NCBI GenBank assembly: GCA_017547865.1
Contig: JAFYOA010000136.1
Span: 1-24,996 of the forward strand
Reading direction: 5' to 3'
Length of the DNA stretch: 24,996 bases
Source of the DNA: Clostridia bacterium
GTDB lineage: Bacteria > Bacillota_A > Clostridia > Oscillospirales > Acutalibacteraceae
The notes under the pieces are model-generated. The model made no database searches and was not told where the DNA came from. It saw only the letters and a list, made by a program, of their open reading frames with translations. This document shows positions 16,269-24,561 of this stretch, piece by piece. Position numbers and translations under genes: made by a program. Numbering within the stretch: the first letter of the stretch is position 1; each line of letters opens with the position of its first letter.

Positions 16269-18782
16269 ATGGAAGAACTGAACATTCCCCAGGGCCGGGT
16301 ACAGGACATTGACCTGGAAAAAGAAATTCGAAGCTCGTTTTTGAGCTATTCCATGTCGGTCATTGTTTCCCGAGCTCTTCCCGATGTGCGCGACGGCCTG
16401 AAGCCGGTGCATCGCCGCATTTTGTATACCATGTACGAAAACGCCCTGTGGCCGGATAAAGCCTACCGTAAGTGCGCGGATACCGTTGGTTCCGTGCTGG
16501 GCCGCTATCATCCCCACGGCGACGCCTCTGTGTACGATGCCATGGTGCGTTTGGCACAGGATTTTAATATGCGCTATATGCTGGTGGACGGCCACGGTAA
16601 CTTCGGTTCTGTGGACGGCGACCCGCCCGCTGCTTACCGATACACCGAAGCCCGTATGAACAAGCTTTCGGTGGATATGCTCTCGGACATTGAAAAGGAC
16701 ACCGTTGACTTTGTGCCCAACTACGATGACCGACTGAAAGAGCCCACCGTGCTGCCCTGCCACTTCCCCAACCTGCTGGTGAACGGCTCTATGGGCATTG
16801 CCGTTGGTATGGCCACCAATATTCCGCCCCATAACCTGGGCGAAGTGGTGGACGCCGTGTGCACCCTCATCGATAACCCCGAATGCACGCTGGATGACCT
16901 GATGGAATGCATCAAGGGTCCGGACTTCCCCACCGGTGGCATCATTATGGGCCGCAGCGGCATTCGTGCTGCCTACGCCACCGGCCGCGGTCGCATTTAT
17001 GTGCGTGCCCGCGCCGAAATCGAAGAAGAAAAGAACGGCCGCTTTAAGATCATCGTCACCGAGCTGCCCTACATCGTCAATAAGGCCCGCCTCATCGAAT
17101 CCATCGCCGACCTGGTGAAGGAAAAGCGCATCACCGGTATTTCCAACGTGGACGATCACTCCGACCGCGACGGTATGCGCATCGTCATCGATGTGAAGCG
17201 CGAGGCTTCTCCCCAGGTGGTGCTGAACCAGCTGTATAACTACACCCAGATGCAGACCACCTTCGGTGCCATTCTGCTGGCCATTGTCAACGGCGAACCC
17301 AAGACCCTGACCCTGAAGCAGATGCTGGAAGAATATGTGAAGTTCCAGTCCGATGTTGTGGCACGCCGCACCCGCTTTGAACTGAAAAAAGCCCAGGAAC
17401 GCGCTCATATTTTGGAAGGTCTGAAGAAGGCCATCGATATCGTGGACGATATCATCGCCACCATTCGTGCCTGTAAGGGCGGCCAGGCTGAAGCCCGCGA
17501 GGCTTTGATGGAAAAATTCGGCTTTACCGAACCCCAGGCCGAAGCCATCTGCCGCTTCCGTTTGGGCCAGTTGGCCGGTCTGGAAATTCTGAAGATCGAA
17601 GAGGAACTGAACGAGCTGCAGGCCCGCATCCTCGATCTGCAGGATATTCTCTCCCGCGAAGCCCGCCGCTATGCGGTGATCACAGAAGAAGCGCTGGCCA
17701 TGAAGAAGAAGTACGGCGACCCCCGACGCACCGAGATCGCTGCCATCAGCGGCGAAGTGGACATTGAAGATCTGATTCCCGATGAAGAATGCATGCTGAC
17801 GCTGACCAACTTTGGCTATGTAAAGCGCCAGGATGTGAACGCCTACCGTACCCAGCGCCGCGGCGGCCGTGGTATTTCCGGTATGGCCCGCCGTGATGAA
17901 GACGTGGCCACCGAAATGTTTGTGGTGAACAACCACGATTACGTCATGTTCTTCTCCAATATGGGCCGCGTGTACCGCATTAAGTGCTTCGAGGTGCCGG
18001 AAGGCTCCCGTACCAGCCGCGGTATGAACATCACCAACCTCCTCCCCCTGCTGCCGGATGAGAAGATCACTTCTATGATTAAGGTAAGCGAGCTGGAGGA
18101 CGACAAGTACCTGGTGATGGGCACCAAGAACGGCGTGATTAAGCGTACCAGCCTTGCGGCTTACAATAACGTAAGAAAGAGCGGCCTGATCGCCATTGAC
18201 CTGGACGAAGGCGATGCATTAAGCTGGGTGAGCATTACCGGCGGCGACGACGAACTGCTGGTTGCCACCAAGAAGGGTATGTCCATCCGCTTTAAGGAAG
18301 AAGATGCCCGTGCTGTGGGCCGTACTGCCCGCGGTGTGCGTGCCATTGCCCTGAACGAAGGCGACGAAGTGGTGGGCATGGCGGTGATCCGTGACGGCGG
18401 CTATGTGCTTACCGTCAGCGAAACCGGCTACGGCAGACTTTCTGCTGCCGATGATTACCGCACCCAGAACAGAGGCGGTAAGGGCCTGGTGAACTACCAC
18501 ACCGAAAAGTACGGTGACGTAGCCGCTATTAAGGTCATCGATTACGAAGATGATATCATTCTGATCGCCGAAGACGGCGTGATCATCCGAATTCAGGCCA
18601 ATTCCATTCGTGTGTGCAGCCGCCCGGCAAAGGGTGTGCGCGTAATGAAGATCGAAGAAGGCAACCGTATTGCCACTCTCTCCCGTGCTCCCCACGATGA
18701 AGAAGAAGTGAGTAAGGATGCTGTGATCGAAGACGACGGCAGCGATGCGGAAGCAGAAACCGAAGAAACTGCGGAAGAATAA
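16269..18782 (+). CDS. gyrA: DNA gyrase subunit A
   Basis: 837 aa. GyrA cuts and rejoins DNA; the catalytic Tyr is Y125 in [10 protein letters not shown]. The quinolone-resistance region reads [17 protein letters not shown], so residue 86 (E. coli Ser83) is Ala while Asp90 (E. coli Asp87) is kept. The C-terminal beta-pinwheel carries the GyrA box [11 protein letters not shown], which separates gyrase from topoisomerase IV ParC. The protein ends in an acidic tail (about 25 residues rich in Glu and Asp). AAGGAG lies 6 nt before ATG, 10 nt after gyrB. Confidence 0.98.
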   Translation: MEELNIPQGRVQDIDLEKEIRSSFLSYSMSVIVSRALPDVRDGLKPVHRRILYTMYENALWPDKAYRKCADTVGSVLGRYHPHGDASVYDAMVRLAQDFNMRYMLVDGHGNFGSVDGDPPAAYRYTEARMNKLSVDMLSDIEKDTVDFVPNYDDRLKEPTVLPCHFPNLLVNGSMGIAVGMATNIPPHNLGEVVDAVCTLIDNPECTLDDLMECIKGPDFPTGGIIMGRSGIRAAYATGRGRIYVRARAEIEEEKNGRFKIIVTELPYIVNKARLIESIADLVKEKRITGISNVDDHSDRDGMRIVIDVKREASPQVVLNQLYNYTQMQTTFGAILLAIVNGEPKTLTLKQMLEEYVKFQSDVVARRTRFELKKAQERAHILEGLKKAIDIVDDIIATIRACKGGQAEAREALMEKFGFTEPQAEAICRFRLGQLAGLEILKIEEELNELQARILDLQDILSREARRYAVITEEALAMKKKYGDPRRTEIAAISGEVDIEDLIPDEECMLTLTNFGYVKRQDVNAYRTQRRGGRGISGMARRDEDVATEMFVVNNHDYVMFFSNMGRVYRIKCFEVPEGSRTSRGMNITNLLPLLPDEKITSMIKVSELEDDKYLVMGTKNGVIKRTSLAAYNNVRKSGLIAIDLDEGDALSWVSITGGDDELLVATKKGMSIRFKEEDARAVGRTARGVRAIALNEGDEVVGMAVIRDGGYVLTVSETGYGRLSAADDYRTQNRGGKGLVNYHTEKYGDVAAIKVIDYEDDIILIAEDGVIIRIQANSIRVCSRPAKGVRVMKIEEGNRIATLSRAPHDEEEVSKDAVIEDDGSDAEAETEETAEE

Positions 18783-18788
18783 TCAATA

Positions 18789-18822
18789 AAAGAGCGGTGC
18801 TGAAAAGTGTCGCTCTTTTTTT
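18789..18822 (+). terminator. gyrBA terminator
   Basis: AAAGAGCG (18789-18796) pairs with CGCTCTTT (18811-18818), extended inward by G-U pairs, and ends in a run of seven T. It begins 7 nt after the gyrA stop. Confidence 0.88.
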
Positions 18823-18840
18823 AGTAAGCGGCCGCGGTAG

Positions 18841-19212
18841 GAGTGAACTGTAAAAGTTTTGGTCAAGCTTTTTCAAAAGCTTGCGGGTTGTTAGGGCGGA
18901 GCCCTGACCCGTGTCCCGCAGGATACGGAACCCCTTGCCTTGGAAGCGCTCCGAGAGGGGTGAATCTGAAGTTCGCGTGTAACGCAAACTTGAAAGGGAG
19001 AAAGCTTGCTTTCGACCGAACCTGCAAGAGAGGGACTCCCCTGGAAAGACACTGCCTGTCAGGGTGTCTTTTTTAGGAAACGGTACGATCGCACCCCACG
19101 CAGTGGATCGCATCCGACACAGTCGATGCTTGGCATCGTACCCTACAAGGTGCCCCTAAACAAAATCTCTGCTGATTTATGCGGGCGGCCAATGACCGCC
19201 CCTACAGGGTGC
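18841..19212 (+). repeat. Composite interspersed repeat, longest copy 4
   Basis: This holds all blocks seen in the other copies. Block B (18848-18962) matches 1805-1673 on the minus strand. Block A1 (18971-19040) matches 31-100. A block at 19080-19106 matches 135-161, and block A2 (19131-19212) matches 235-316 and, inverted, 1562-1504. Small hairpins lie inside, such as GACACTGCCTGTCAGGGTGTC (19049-19069) followed by six T. No gene is supported between gyrA and the isomerase-like gene. Confidence 0.82.
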
Positions 19213-19245
19213 GGTTGGGGTGTGGATTCTGCTGATTTCACGGGC

Positions 19246-19274
19246 TTGCAATCTTGCTTTTGGGGTGCTACAAT
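19246..19274 (+). promoter_or_regulatory. Promoter of the isomerase-like gene
   Basis: TTGCAA (19246-19251), 17-nt spacer, TACAAT (19269-19274), 34 nt beyond the end of the composite repeat and 29 nt before the GTG start. Confidence 0.7.
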
Positions 19275-19303
19275 AAAGAAAAAATTCCCGGGAGGGAACA
19301 TTT

Positions 19304-20563
19304 GTGAAAACGATATTTGCTTTTTTTGCCGCGCGGCGGTACTGGAAAGATGAAGATAAACTGCAGGCTGCATACAAAGAAATTTCTGCCCTGGCGGGCG
19401 AAAACGAACACTGCCTGGTGACGGAAGCCGATGACCCCCTGACTTTGCCCCCGGCCGATTGCCTGGTGGCGGTGCCCATGAGCGGCGCCGTGCAGAAAAA
19501 CGTGCTGGCCGCTGCAAAAAAATATACGTATGCCGTGCTGTACGGGGCGTATATCCGCGGCAATGCCTCCCCTAAAATTTGTGAAGAGATGCTGCGCTGC
19601 AATGCAGCCCCCACCCTGATGGATACCTGGGGCGTGCTGCATAGGGGTTCTGCCAATATTATGCTGGCGCTGAACGAAACACAGCTGAAAAATAAACTGC
19701 AGGTGCTGCAGGCTGCCACCCATGTGCGCCGTGCCCGTTTGCTGAAGATCGGCGAGACGGAACCCTGGGTGGTGAGCAACGCCGAAGAAACCGCCATGTA
19801 TACCGCACAGCTTGGAGTGGAAATCCTGCCGGTTCCCCAGGCGGAACTGGCAAAAGCCTATGAAAACACCACACGCGAAGAAGCCGAACCGTACTATGAA
19901 TTGTTTACCGGCCACAGCACCGGCTGCAAAGAACCCACCGAAGATGATCTGTGGAATGCTGCCCGTATGGCTGCGGCTTTGATGGGCCTTTTAAAGAAAT
20001 ACGAAGCCGATGGCTGCGCCATTGCCTGCTTCAATTTGCTGCAGACAGGCACCACCGCCTGCCTGGGTCTGAGCTATATCAACGACTGCACCGGCATGGT
20101 GGCCGCCTGCGAGGGTGACCTGGACAGCGCCGTGACCATGCTGCTGATGAAAAAACTGACCGATACCCGCCTGTGGATGGCAAACCCCGGTCTGCATCCG
20201 GACGGCAGCATCAATTTTTCCCATTGCACCGGACCGGTGTGCTGTTTGGGAGAGCCGCTTCCTTATGTTCTGCGCAATCATCACGAAAGCGGCATCGGTG
20301 TTTCTCTGCAAATCGAAATGCCTGTGGGGCAAACCGTGACCGCCTGTCGCGTTTCCGATAACGTGCGCAGCATGACGATTCACAAAGGCGTGACCGTGAC
20401 CGGGCCCTATGAACCCGCCTGCCGCACCCAGATGCACGTGCGCCTGGATGATACCGCCCACTACCTTGCCACCGCCCTGGGCTGCCACCAGGTATTTGCC
20501 TACGAAGATATTTGCGAAAAGCTCCGCAACCTGGCCGCTGTGCTGGGTTTGCAGGTGCTGTAA
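19304..20563 (+). CDS. L-fucose isomerase-like family protein
   Basis: 419 aa, starting at GTG 19304 with GGGAGGG about 7 nt upstream. The layout resembles the L-fucose/L-arabinose isomerase-like family, which interconverts aldoses and ketoses with a divalent metal. The N-terminal half is an alpha/beta region (ADCLVAVPMSGAVQKNVLAAAKKY; LMDTWGVLHRGSANI). The C-terminal half has ACEGDLDSAVTMLLMKKLTDT, whose Glu fits a metal ligand, INFSHCTGPVC, and NHHESGIGVSLQIEMPVGQTVTACRVS. The second metal-ligand region reads WMANPGLHPDG, without an obvious Asp at the usual place, so substrate and activity are uncertain. It appears to be a single-gene unit with its own promoter and terminator, with no transporter or kinase beside it. 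Confidence 0.7.
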   Translation: MKTIFAFFAARRYWKDEDKLQAAYKEISALAGENEHCLVTEADDPLTLPPADCLVAVPMSGAVQKNVLAAAKKYTYAVLYGAYIRGNASPKICEEMLRCNAAPTLMDTWGVLHRGSANIMLALNETQLKNKLQVLQAATHVRRARLLKIGETEPWVVSNAEETAMYTAQLGVEILPVPQAELAKAYENTTREEAEPYYELFTGHSTGCKEPTEDDLWNAARMAAALMGLLKKYEADGCAIACFNLLQTGTTACLGLSYINDCTGMVAACEGDLDSAVTMLLMKKLTDTRLWMANPGLHPDGSINFSHCTGPVCCLGEPLPYVLRNHHESGIGVSLQIEMPVGQTVTACRVSDNVRSMTIHKGVTVTGPYEPACRTQMHVRLDDTAHYLATALGCHQVFAYEDICEKLRNLAAVLGLQVL

Positions 20564-20573
20564 TATTTTTTAT

Positions 20574-20614
20574 AAAAAAGCGGCCGCACCCGGCAAAAGG
20601 TGTGGCCGTTTTTT
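20574..20614. terminator. Bidirectional terminator between convergent genes
   Basis: CGGCCGCACC (20581-20590) pairs with GGTGTGGCCG (20599-20608, one G-U), flanked by six A (20574-20579) and six T (20609-20614). It serves the isomerase-like gene on the plus strand and the convergent gene at 20622-21239. Confidence 0.9.
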
Positions 20615-20621
20615 GCTTTTT

Positions 20622-21239
20622 TCAGCAGATTTTGACCGCAGCAAGGCTGCCGGTAAAAGAAAGACCGGATACAGAGGTGACCGGTGTAAGACGCACGGTG
20701 CTGCCGGTGCGGTTGTACAGGCCAATGTTGGTGCCGGCGGCCAGCTGGCGCACAGCAAAACCGGTGACAGGCACAGGTGCTTCTTCTGCGGCAATATAGG
20801 TATTGCCGGAAAGAGCATACACCTGTCCGGCGGTGTTCTCCAATGCAAAAATCATCGAAGTGTTGGCATCCCCGGCAACGGTTTCAGCCAGCACATTCCA
20901 GTAAAGCAGATAAACCCCCGCTTTATTGACGGTGATCAGGCCGGTATTGACATCGTAAGAAAGATCGCCGCCAATGGTGGTCACGTTGGTCAGCGGCACC
21001 GCAGATTCATCGTTTACGGTGAGTTCTTCGGTGGTTTGGTTGTACAGAGCAGAAGTGCAGGCGGTAGACTGGCAGCAATTGCAGGGATTGAAAACAGGCG
21101 GCGCACAGCAGGAATCCTGGGGGCAGACAGGCTGCACGGAGGGATAAACAGAAGGATATACGGGCGGGCAGGCCGGTGCACAGGGCACGGGCCGCAGCAT
21201 GCCGGTCTGGGGATCCGGCGGCAATTGGCTGTAATGCAT
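20622..21239 (-). CDS. Cys-rich surface or spore-type protein with BclA-C-like domain
   Basis: 205 aa from ATG 21239 (AAGGAG 7 nt upstream); an ATG 18 nt earlier lies before the ribosome site. Residues 1-62 are rich in Pro and Cys: nine Cys at 20, 24, 39, 44, 45, 53, 55, 56 and 61, with a VYPSVYPSVQP repeat. A tenth Cys is the last residue. Residues about 65-205 look like the beta-rich jelly-roll domain of BclA C-termini and C1q/TNF-like folds (GDLSYDVNTGLITVNKAGVYLLYWNV; LAAGTNIGLYNRTGSTVRL). Such domains form trimers at the tips of exosporium and other surface filaments; here the Cys-rich segment replaces the collagen-like stalk. No signal peptide is seen, which suits deposition from the mother cell, but that role is inferred. 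It is transcribed towards the origin, against its neighbours. Confidence 0.72.
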   Translation of the reverse strand: MHYSQLPPDPQTGMLRPVPCAPACPPVYPSVYPSVQPVCPQDSCCAPPVFNPCNCCQSTACTSALYNQTTEELTVNDESAVPLTNVTTIGGDLSYDVNTGLITVNKAGVYLLYWNVLAETVAGDANTSMIFALENTAGQVYALSGNTYIAAEEAPVPVTGFAVRQLAAGTNIGLYNRTGSTVRLTPVTSVSGLSFTGSLAAVKIC

Positions 21240-21277
21240 GGTGGTTCTCCTTTCCAAAAGTAAGAGCTTACATTTCC

Positions 21278-21303
21278 ATTCTATGCAGAGAGGAAAAGGA
21301 TGT
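21278..21303 (-). promoter_or_regulatory. Possible sigma-K-type promoter of the Cys-rich gene
   Basis: On the minus strand AC (21303-21302), 16 nt, then CATAGAAT (21285-21278) resembles the mother-cell pattern AC-N16/17-CATANNNTA with the last base differing. It lies about 40 nt before the start codon. A short palindrome GTAAGAGCTTAC (21260-21271) follows. No better sigma-A pair was seen close by. Confidence 0.35.
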
Positions 21304-21695
21304 GCGGCAGGTGTTTTTCAGCGGTGTACAGGGGCAGAAAGAGAGATTTGTACAGCTTGTACGCAAAATATTATGAAAACTAAAAAGAATATTTATACAT
21401 TTTATATTGTGGTTGTGCTTTACATAAAAAGCAAAAAATCATATAAAACACCAAAAATATAGTGTGTATATTGTGTTAAACCACAACTGCATGATAAAAC
21501 ATGCAAAAATAACACTGTTTTATGAAAGGTTACAAAAGTGTTACAGAGCAAATTTCAGCACTTTGACAAGGTTTTTTGACCACCGGTGGAACCTAAACCA
21601 CAATATTTAGTTTTTTTCAGTCTTTTCCTGGCAGAAATAGATGGACTAAATATGCAGTGTTGTGCAGTGTAACCAAAAAACACCGTTTTGATTAT
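21304..21695. other. Long AT-rich intergenic region
   Basis: No gene is supported. Besides the WalR-type box there are inverted and repeated short words: TTGTGGTT near 21405 against AACCACAA near 21479 and 21594, AATATTTAG near 21601 against CTAAATAT near 21646, and GCAGTGTTGTGCAGTGT at about 21655-21671. These may be regulator sites for the divergent genes. Confidence 0.5.
21529..21545 (-). promoter_or_regulatory. WalR (YycF)-type operator box
   Basis: The minus strand reads TGTAACACTTTTGTAAC, which fits TGTWAH-N5-TGTWAH at all 12 defined positions. Extra half-sites are TGTTAA (21474-21479) and TGTAAC (21668-21673), the latter 22 nt before the -35 box of the cell-wall gene. The full box is about 150 nt before that promoter. 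Confidence 0.55.
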
Positions 21696-21724
21696 TTGAC
21701 ACATGGACACTAATTCTCTATAAT
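21696..21724 (+). promoter_or_regulatory. Strong sigma-A promoter of the 3D-domain gene
   Basis: TTGACA (21696-21701), 17-nt spacer, TATAAT (21719-21724), a perfect consensus pair. The transcript should start near 21731. Confidence 0.93.
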
Positions 21725-21730
21725 ACGGTA

Positions 21731-21848
21731 TGGCTTCTCAAAAGGGAGAAGTGTACCCCTCTCCCTGCCTGCCGAAAACAGCGACCGGCGTCCACCTGCC
21801 TGGGGCTGCAAAAGGCAAATACAACTAAAAAAATTGGAGAATTAAAAG
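21731..21848 (+). promoter_or_regulatory. Structured 5' leader of the 3D-domain gene
   Basis: The 118-nt leader can form CTTCTC/GAGAAG (21734-21739 with 21746-21751) or, instead, GGGAGA/TCTCCC (21744-21749 with 21760-21765), which compete for the same bases. Further stems are GCCG/CGGC (21771-21774 with 21786-21789) and GCCT/AGGC (21798-21801 with 21813-21816). I could not match it to a known riboswitch class. Confidence 0.5.
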
Positions 21849-23321
21849 ATGAAACACGCCAGACCCGTAGGAAAAATGCGGTTGGTCTTTGTGCCTGTCT
21901 TGTGTGCGGTCGTACTGCTCCTCACCTGTATCGTATATGCCGCCGCCAGCGGCACCGAAAAAGTCCGCATTGCAGACGGCGCCGATACCTACGCCTTCCG
22001 CACCTCCGCCACCGAGCTGGAGGAGATTCTTACCAAAGCCGAAGACCATGGCTTTAAACCCCTGGAAGATACCGACTATGCCGAATACGACCCCGAAACC
22101 AGGGAAGTGTTCGTTTCCCGCCGCATTTGGGTTTCCATTACCGATGGCAGCACTACCCTGTATACCGAGGCTTATTCCTCTTCTACAGTGGAAGAAATTC
22201 TGAACGACAACGGCATTGAACTGAAAGATACCGATGTGTGCATTCCGAAGCCGGATGCCCGCGTCAGCGGCGGCGCCACCATTCTGGTGGGCACGCTGGA
22301 AGTGGATCCTTCTGTTTCTGTAACGGAAGATACCGTGTATATGGCCGAACCGCTGCGTTCTTCCATTGTTCGCCTGGACAGCAGCGTTTGCGAAGTACTG
22401 GTAAAGGTGAACGATGATGTGCTGCATTTGGAAGTGAACAGCGGCATGACCGTGGGCGAAGTGCTGAAAGAGCATCACCTTTCTCCCCGTCCCGGCGATG
22501 AAGTGAACCTGCCCCTGGATACCCCCGTGCAGAACGAAACCGTGATTTTGATGAAGCGCGTGGTGTATGTAAATATGAAGGCCGACGGCGAGAATACCCG
22601 CGTGGGTATGGTTGGCGGTACCGTGGCCGATGCCCTTGCCCTGGGCAAGATCGAACTGGATGAAGACGACCGCATTTCTCATGCGCTGGATGCCAACGTG
22701 AGCGATGAAATGGAAATCGTCATCAACCGCGTAGAATACGTGGACCGCATGGAAAAAGAAGAGATTCCCTTTGAAGTTGTGGAGACCAAAGATGATTCTT
22801 TGTTTACCTGCAACCGCGAAGTGACCGTAAAGGGTGAAAACGGCACCCAGGCTGTGTTGTATCGCGATTGCTTTGTGGATGGCGTTCTGGAATCCACCCG
22901 TGAGCTTTCCAAACTGGTGACCAAAGAGCCGGTGACCGAAGAGGTGACCGTGGGTACCCAGATTAAGCGCGCCATTAAGGCCCAGTACGAAGGCGGTACC
23001 ACCACCGATGCCTACGGCAACACCATTACTTACAGCTGCATGTACGTTGGTTCCGGTACGGCTTATTACGGCGGCGGTATTTGCTCCACCGGTGTGCCTG
23101 CCCAGGTGGGTGTTGTAGCCGTATACCCGGAGATCATTCCTTACGGCAGCCGGCTGTACATTGCCTCCTGTGACGGTTCCGGTGTGTACGGTTACTGCAT
23201 TGCCGGCGATACCGGCGGCTTTGCCTGGAACGAATCTGCTATCTGCGACCTGTACTACGATACCTACGATGAATGTGTTCAGTTCGGCCGCCGTGATATT
23301 ATGGTGTACGTGCTGGAGTAA
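21849..23321 (+). CDS. Secreted cell-wall protein with DUF348, G5 and 3D domains (YabE/RpfB-like)
   Basis: 490 aa. An N-terminal signal or anchor (about residues 10-34, MRLVFVPVLCAVVLLLTCIVYAAASG) is followed by two to four DUF348-type repeats (about 90-145, 180-230, 235-280), for example VNSGMTVGEVLKEHHLSPRPGD. A G5 domain follows (about 290-370, IPFEVVETKDDSLF..EPVTEEVTVGTQ), then a C-terminal 3D domain (about 395-490) with GTAYYGGG, VAVYPEIIPYGSRLYI, AGDTGGF and FGRRDIMVYVLE. This matches the YabE/RpfB group; the 3D fold is a double-psi barrel related to lytic transglycosylases, so peptidoglycan cleavage is likely but not shown. GGAG lies 9 nt before ATG. It is expressed from its own strong promoter. 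Confidence 0.92.
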   Translation: MKHARPVGKMRLVFVPVLCAVVLLLTCIVYAAASGTEKVRIADGADTYAFRTSATELEEILTKAEDHGFKPLEDTDYAEYDPETREVFVSRRIWVSITDGSTTLYTEAYSSSTVEEILNDNGIELKDTDVCIPKPDARVSGGATILVGTLEVDPSVSVTEDTVYMAEPLRSSIVRLDSSVCEVLVKVNDDVLHLEVNSGMTVGEVLKEHHLSPRPGDEVNLPLDTPVQNETVILMKRVVYVNMKADGENTRVGMVGGTVADALALGKIELDEDDRISHALDANVSDEMEIVINRVEYVDRMEKEEIPFEVVETKDDSLFTCNREVTVKGENGTQAVLYRDCFVDGVLESTRELSKLVTKEPVTEEVTVGTQIKRAIKAQYEGGTTTDAYGNTITYSCMYVGSGTAYYGGGICSTGVPAQVGVVAVYPEIIPYGSRLYIASCDGSGVYGYCIAGDTGGFAWNESAICDLYYDTYDECVQFGRRDIMVYVLE

Positions 23322-23338
23322 AAAAGCAAAAAAACAGC

Positions 23339-23367
23339 TTCACAAATCAGCGTCTTGCCTTTATAAT
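23339..23367 (+). promoter_or_regulatory. Promoter of the Gfo/Idh/MocA gene
   Basis: TTCACA (23339-23344), 17-nt spacer, TATAAT (23362-23367). The -10 box lies in the loop of the preceding gene's terminator. Confidence 0.65.
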
Positions 23368-23385
23368 AAGGGCAAGGCGCTTTTT
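23350..23385 (+). terminator. Terminator of the 3D-domain gene
   Basis: GCGTCTTGCC (23350-23359) pairs with GGCAAGGCGC (23371-23380), ten pairs including one G-U, followed by five T. It begins 29 nt after the stop codon. Confidence 0.85.
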
Positions 23386-23409
23386 ATTGGCGCAAAGGAG
23401 GAAAATGCT

Positions 23410-24276
23410 ATGAAGAAGATCGTGATTCTCGGCTGTGAAAATTCCCATGCAAATAATTTTCTTAATTTTGTAAGAGAAGGCCGTTACCCGGAGGCGGATG
23501 TGATCGGTGTATACAGCGATGATACCGCCGCTGCCGAAAAGCTGCACAACGAGTATGGCGTGTATGTGATGAAAACCTTTGATGAATTTGTGGGTACCGC
23601 TGACAGTGTGATTGTAACTGCCCGCCATGGCGATAACCACTACAAATACGCTGCACCCTACATTGCCACCGGTGTGCCTATGTTTATGGATAAGCCCATC
23701 ACCATTCTGGAAGACGAGGCACTGCGCATGGTGCGTGAAATGCAGGCAGCCGGCGTACGTGTCACCGGCGGTTCCACCTGCAAACACGATGCCTTTGTGC
23801 AGCAGCTGAAAAAAGATACCGCTGCCGAAACCGACGGCAAGACTCTGGGCGGCACCGTGCGTGCTCCCATCAACCTGAAGAACGATTACGGCGATTTCTG
23901 GTTCTATTCCCAGCACCTTGCCGAAGTGGAAGGCGAGATTTTTGGCCGCTATCCTGTTTCTGTGCAGGCATTTAAGAACGATAAGAAGATCACCGTGGTG
24001 TTCCGCCACGAAAATTACGATGTAACCGGCCTGTATGTGGATGGCAACTACAGCTACTATGCCGATCGCCACCACGAAAAAGGTGTGACCGGCGGTCCGC
24101 TGAACATCGGTCGTGAATGCTCCATGGCGGAATTTGACGAATATTACGACCTGCTGCTGGGCGGCGAACAGAAGATCACCTATGCCGATCTCATCGCCCC
24201 TGTGTTCGTGCTGAACGCCATTGAGCGCTCTTTGGCCAGCGGCAAAGAAGAACCCGTGCACACCTTTGAAATTTGA
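23410..24276 (+). CDS. Gfo/Idh/MocA-type NAD(P)-dependent oxidoreductase
   Basis: 288 aa from ATG 23410, with AAAGGAGG about 8 nt upstream; extension to 23161 would overlap the previous gene. The N-terminal Rossmann part starts MKKIVILGCENSHANNFLNF, where the usual GxGxxG is replaced by G-C-E-N-S-H. VYSDDTAAAEKLHNEYGV and the MDKPIT motif (equivalent to the family EKP, with catalytic-type Lys) follow. The C-terminal half (GGTVRAPINLKNDYGDFWFYSQHLAEV) fits the alpha/beta substrate domain, though the protein is shorter than the usual 330-400 aa. Members oxidise or reduce sugars and related compounds; no substrate can be assigned. It has its own promoter and terminator. Confidence 0.85.
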   Translation: MKKIVILGCENSHANNFLNFVREGRYPEADVIGVYSDDTAAAEKLHNEYGVYVMKTFDEFVGTADSVIVTARHGDNHYKYAAPYIATGVPMFMDKPITILEDEALRMVREMQAAGVRVTGGSTCKHDAFVQQLKKDTAAETDGKTLGGTVRAPINLKNDYGDFWFYSQHLAEVEGEIFGRYPVSVQAFKNDKKITVVFRHENYDVTGLYVDGNYSYYADRHHEKGVTGGPLNIGRECSMAEFDEYYDLLLGGEQKITYADLIAPVFVLNAIERSLASGKEEPVHTFEI

Positions 24277-24305
24277 ATTTTGGGCCTGTAAAGCCAAATA
24301 ATGCA

Positions 24306-24345
24306 AAAGAGATCACCTGCTGCTGAAAGCGGGTGATCTCTTTTT
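24306..24345 (+). terminator. Terminator of the oxidoreductase gene
   Basis: AAAGAGATCACCTGC pairs with GCGGGTGATCTCTTT (24306-24320 with 24329-24343, loop TGCTGAAA), ending in five T. It is a strong hairpin about 30 nt after the stop codon. Confidence 0.92.
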
Positions 24346-24532
24346 GAAAAAAGTTGAAAATCTTCTTCGAAAAGCAAATTTATATTTTTATTTAAGAAAT
24401 ATAATAGATATATTTTGCAACTTTATTTGTGTAAAGTGTCTACAATCAGCGGCCAAACTGTTTTTATAAAAGAACATTTTTTCGTCATATTGCCGAAAGA
24501 AGTAAAAATGATTAAAAAATACTTTTAACCTG
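24346..24532. other. AT-rich spacer before the right-edge promoter
   Basis: Very AT-rich and non-coding. I see no convincing gene or repeat, only poly-A/T runs and short TATA-like words. Confidence 0.5.
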
Positions 24533-24561
24533 TTGACACGTTCTGTACAATATGCTATTAT
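24533..24561 (+). promoter_or_regulatory. Strong sigma-A promoter at the right edge
   Basis: TTGACA (24533-24538), 17-nt spacer, TATTAT (24556-24561), five of six at the -10 and perfect at the -35. A start near 24568 is expected. Confidence 0.88.

Noticed and set aside
19284..19297. Possible Noc binding site around TTCCCGGGA
   Set aside because: Only about 10 of 14 positions fit ATTTCCCGGGAAAT, and the sequence doubles as the ribosome site of the isomerase-like gene.
21731..21848. c-di-AMP (ydaO) or c-di-GMP riboswitch before the 3D-domain gene
   Set aside because: The invariant sequence blocks of those classes could not be found; kept only as an unclassified structured leader.
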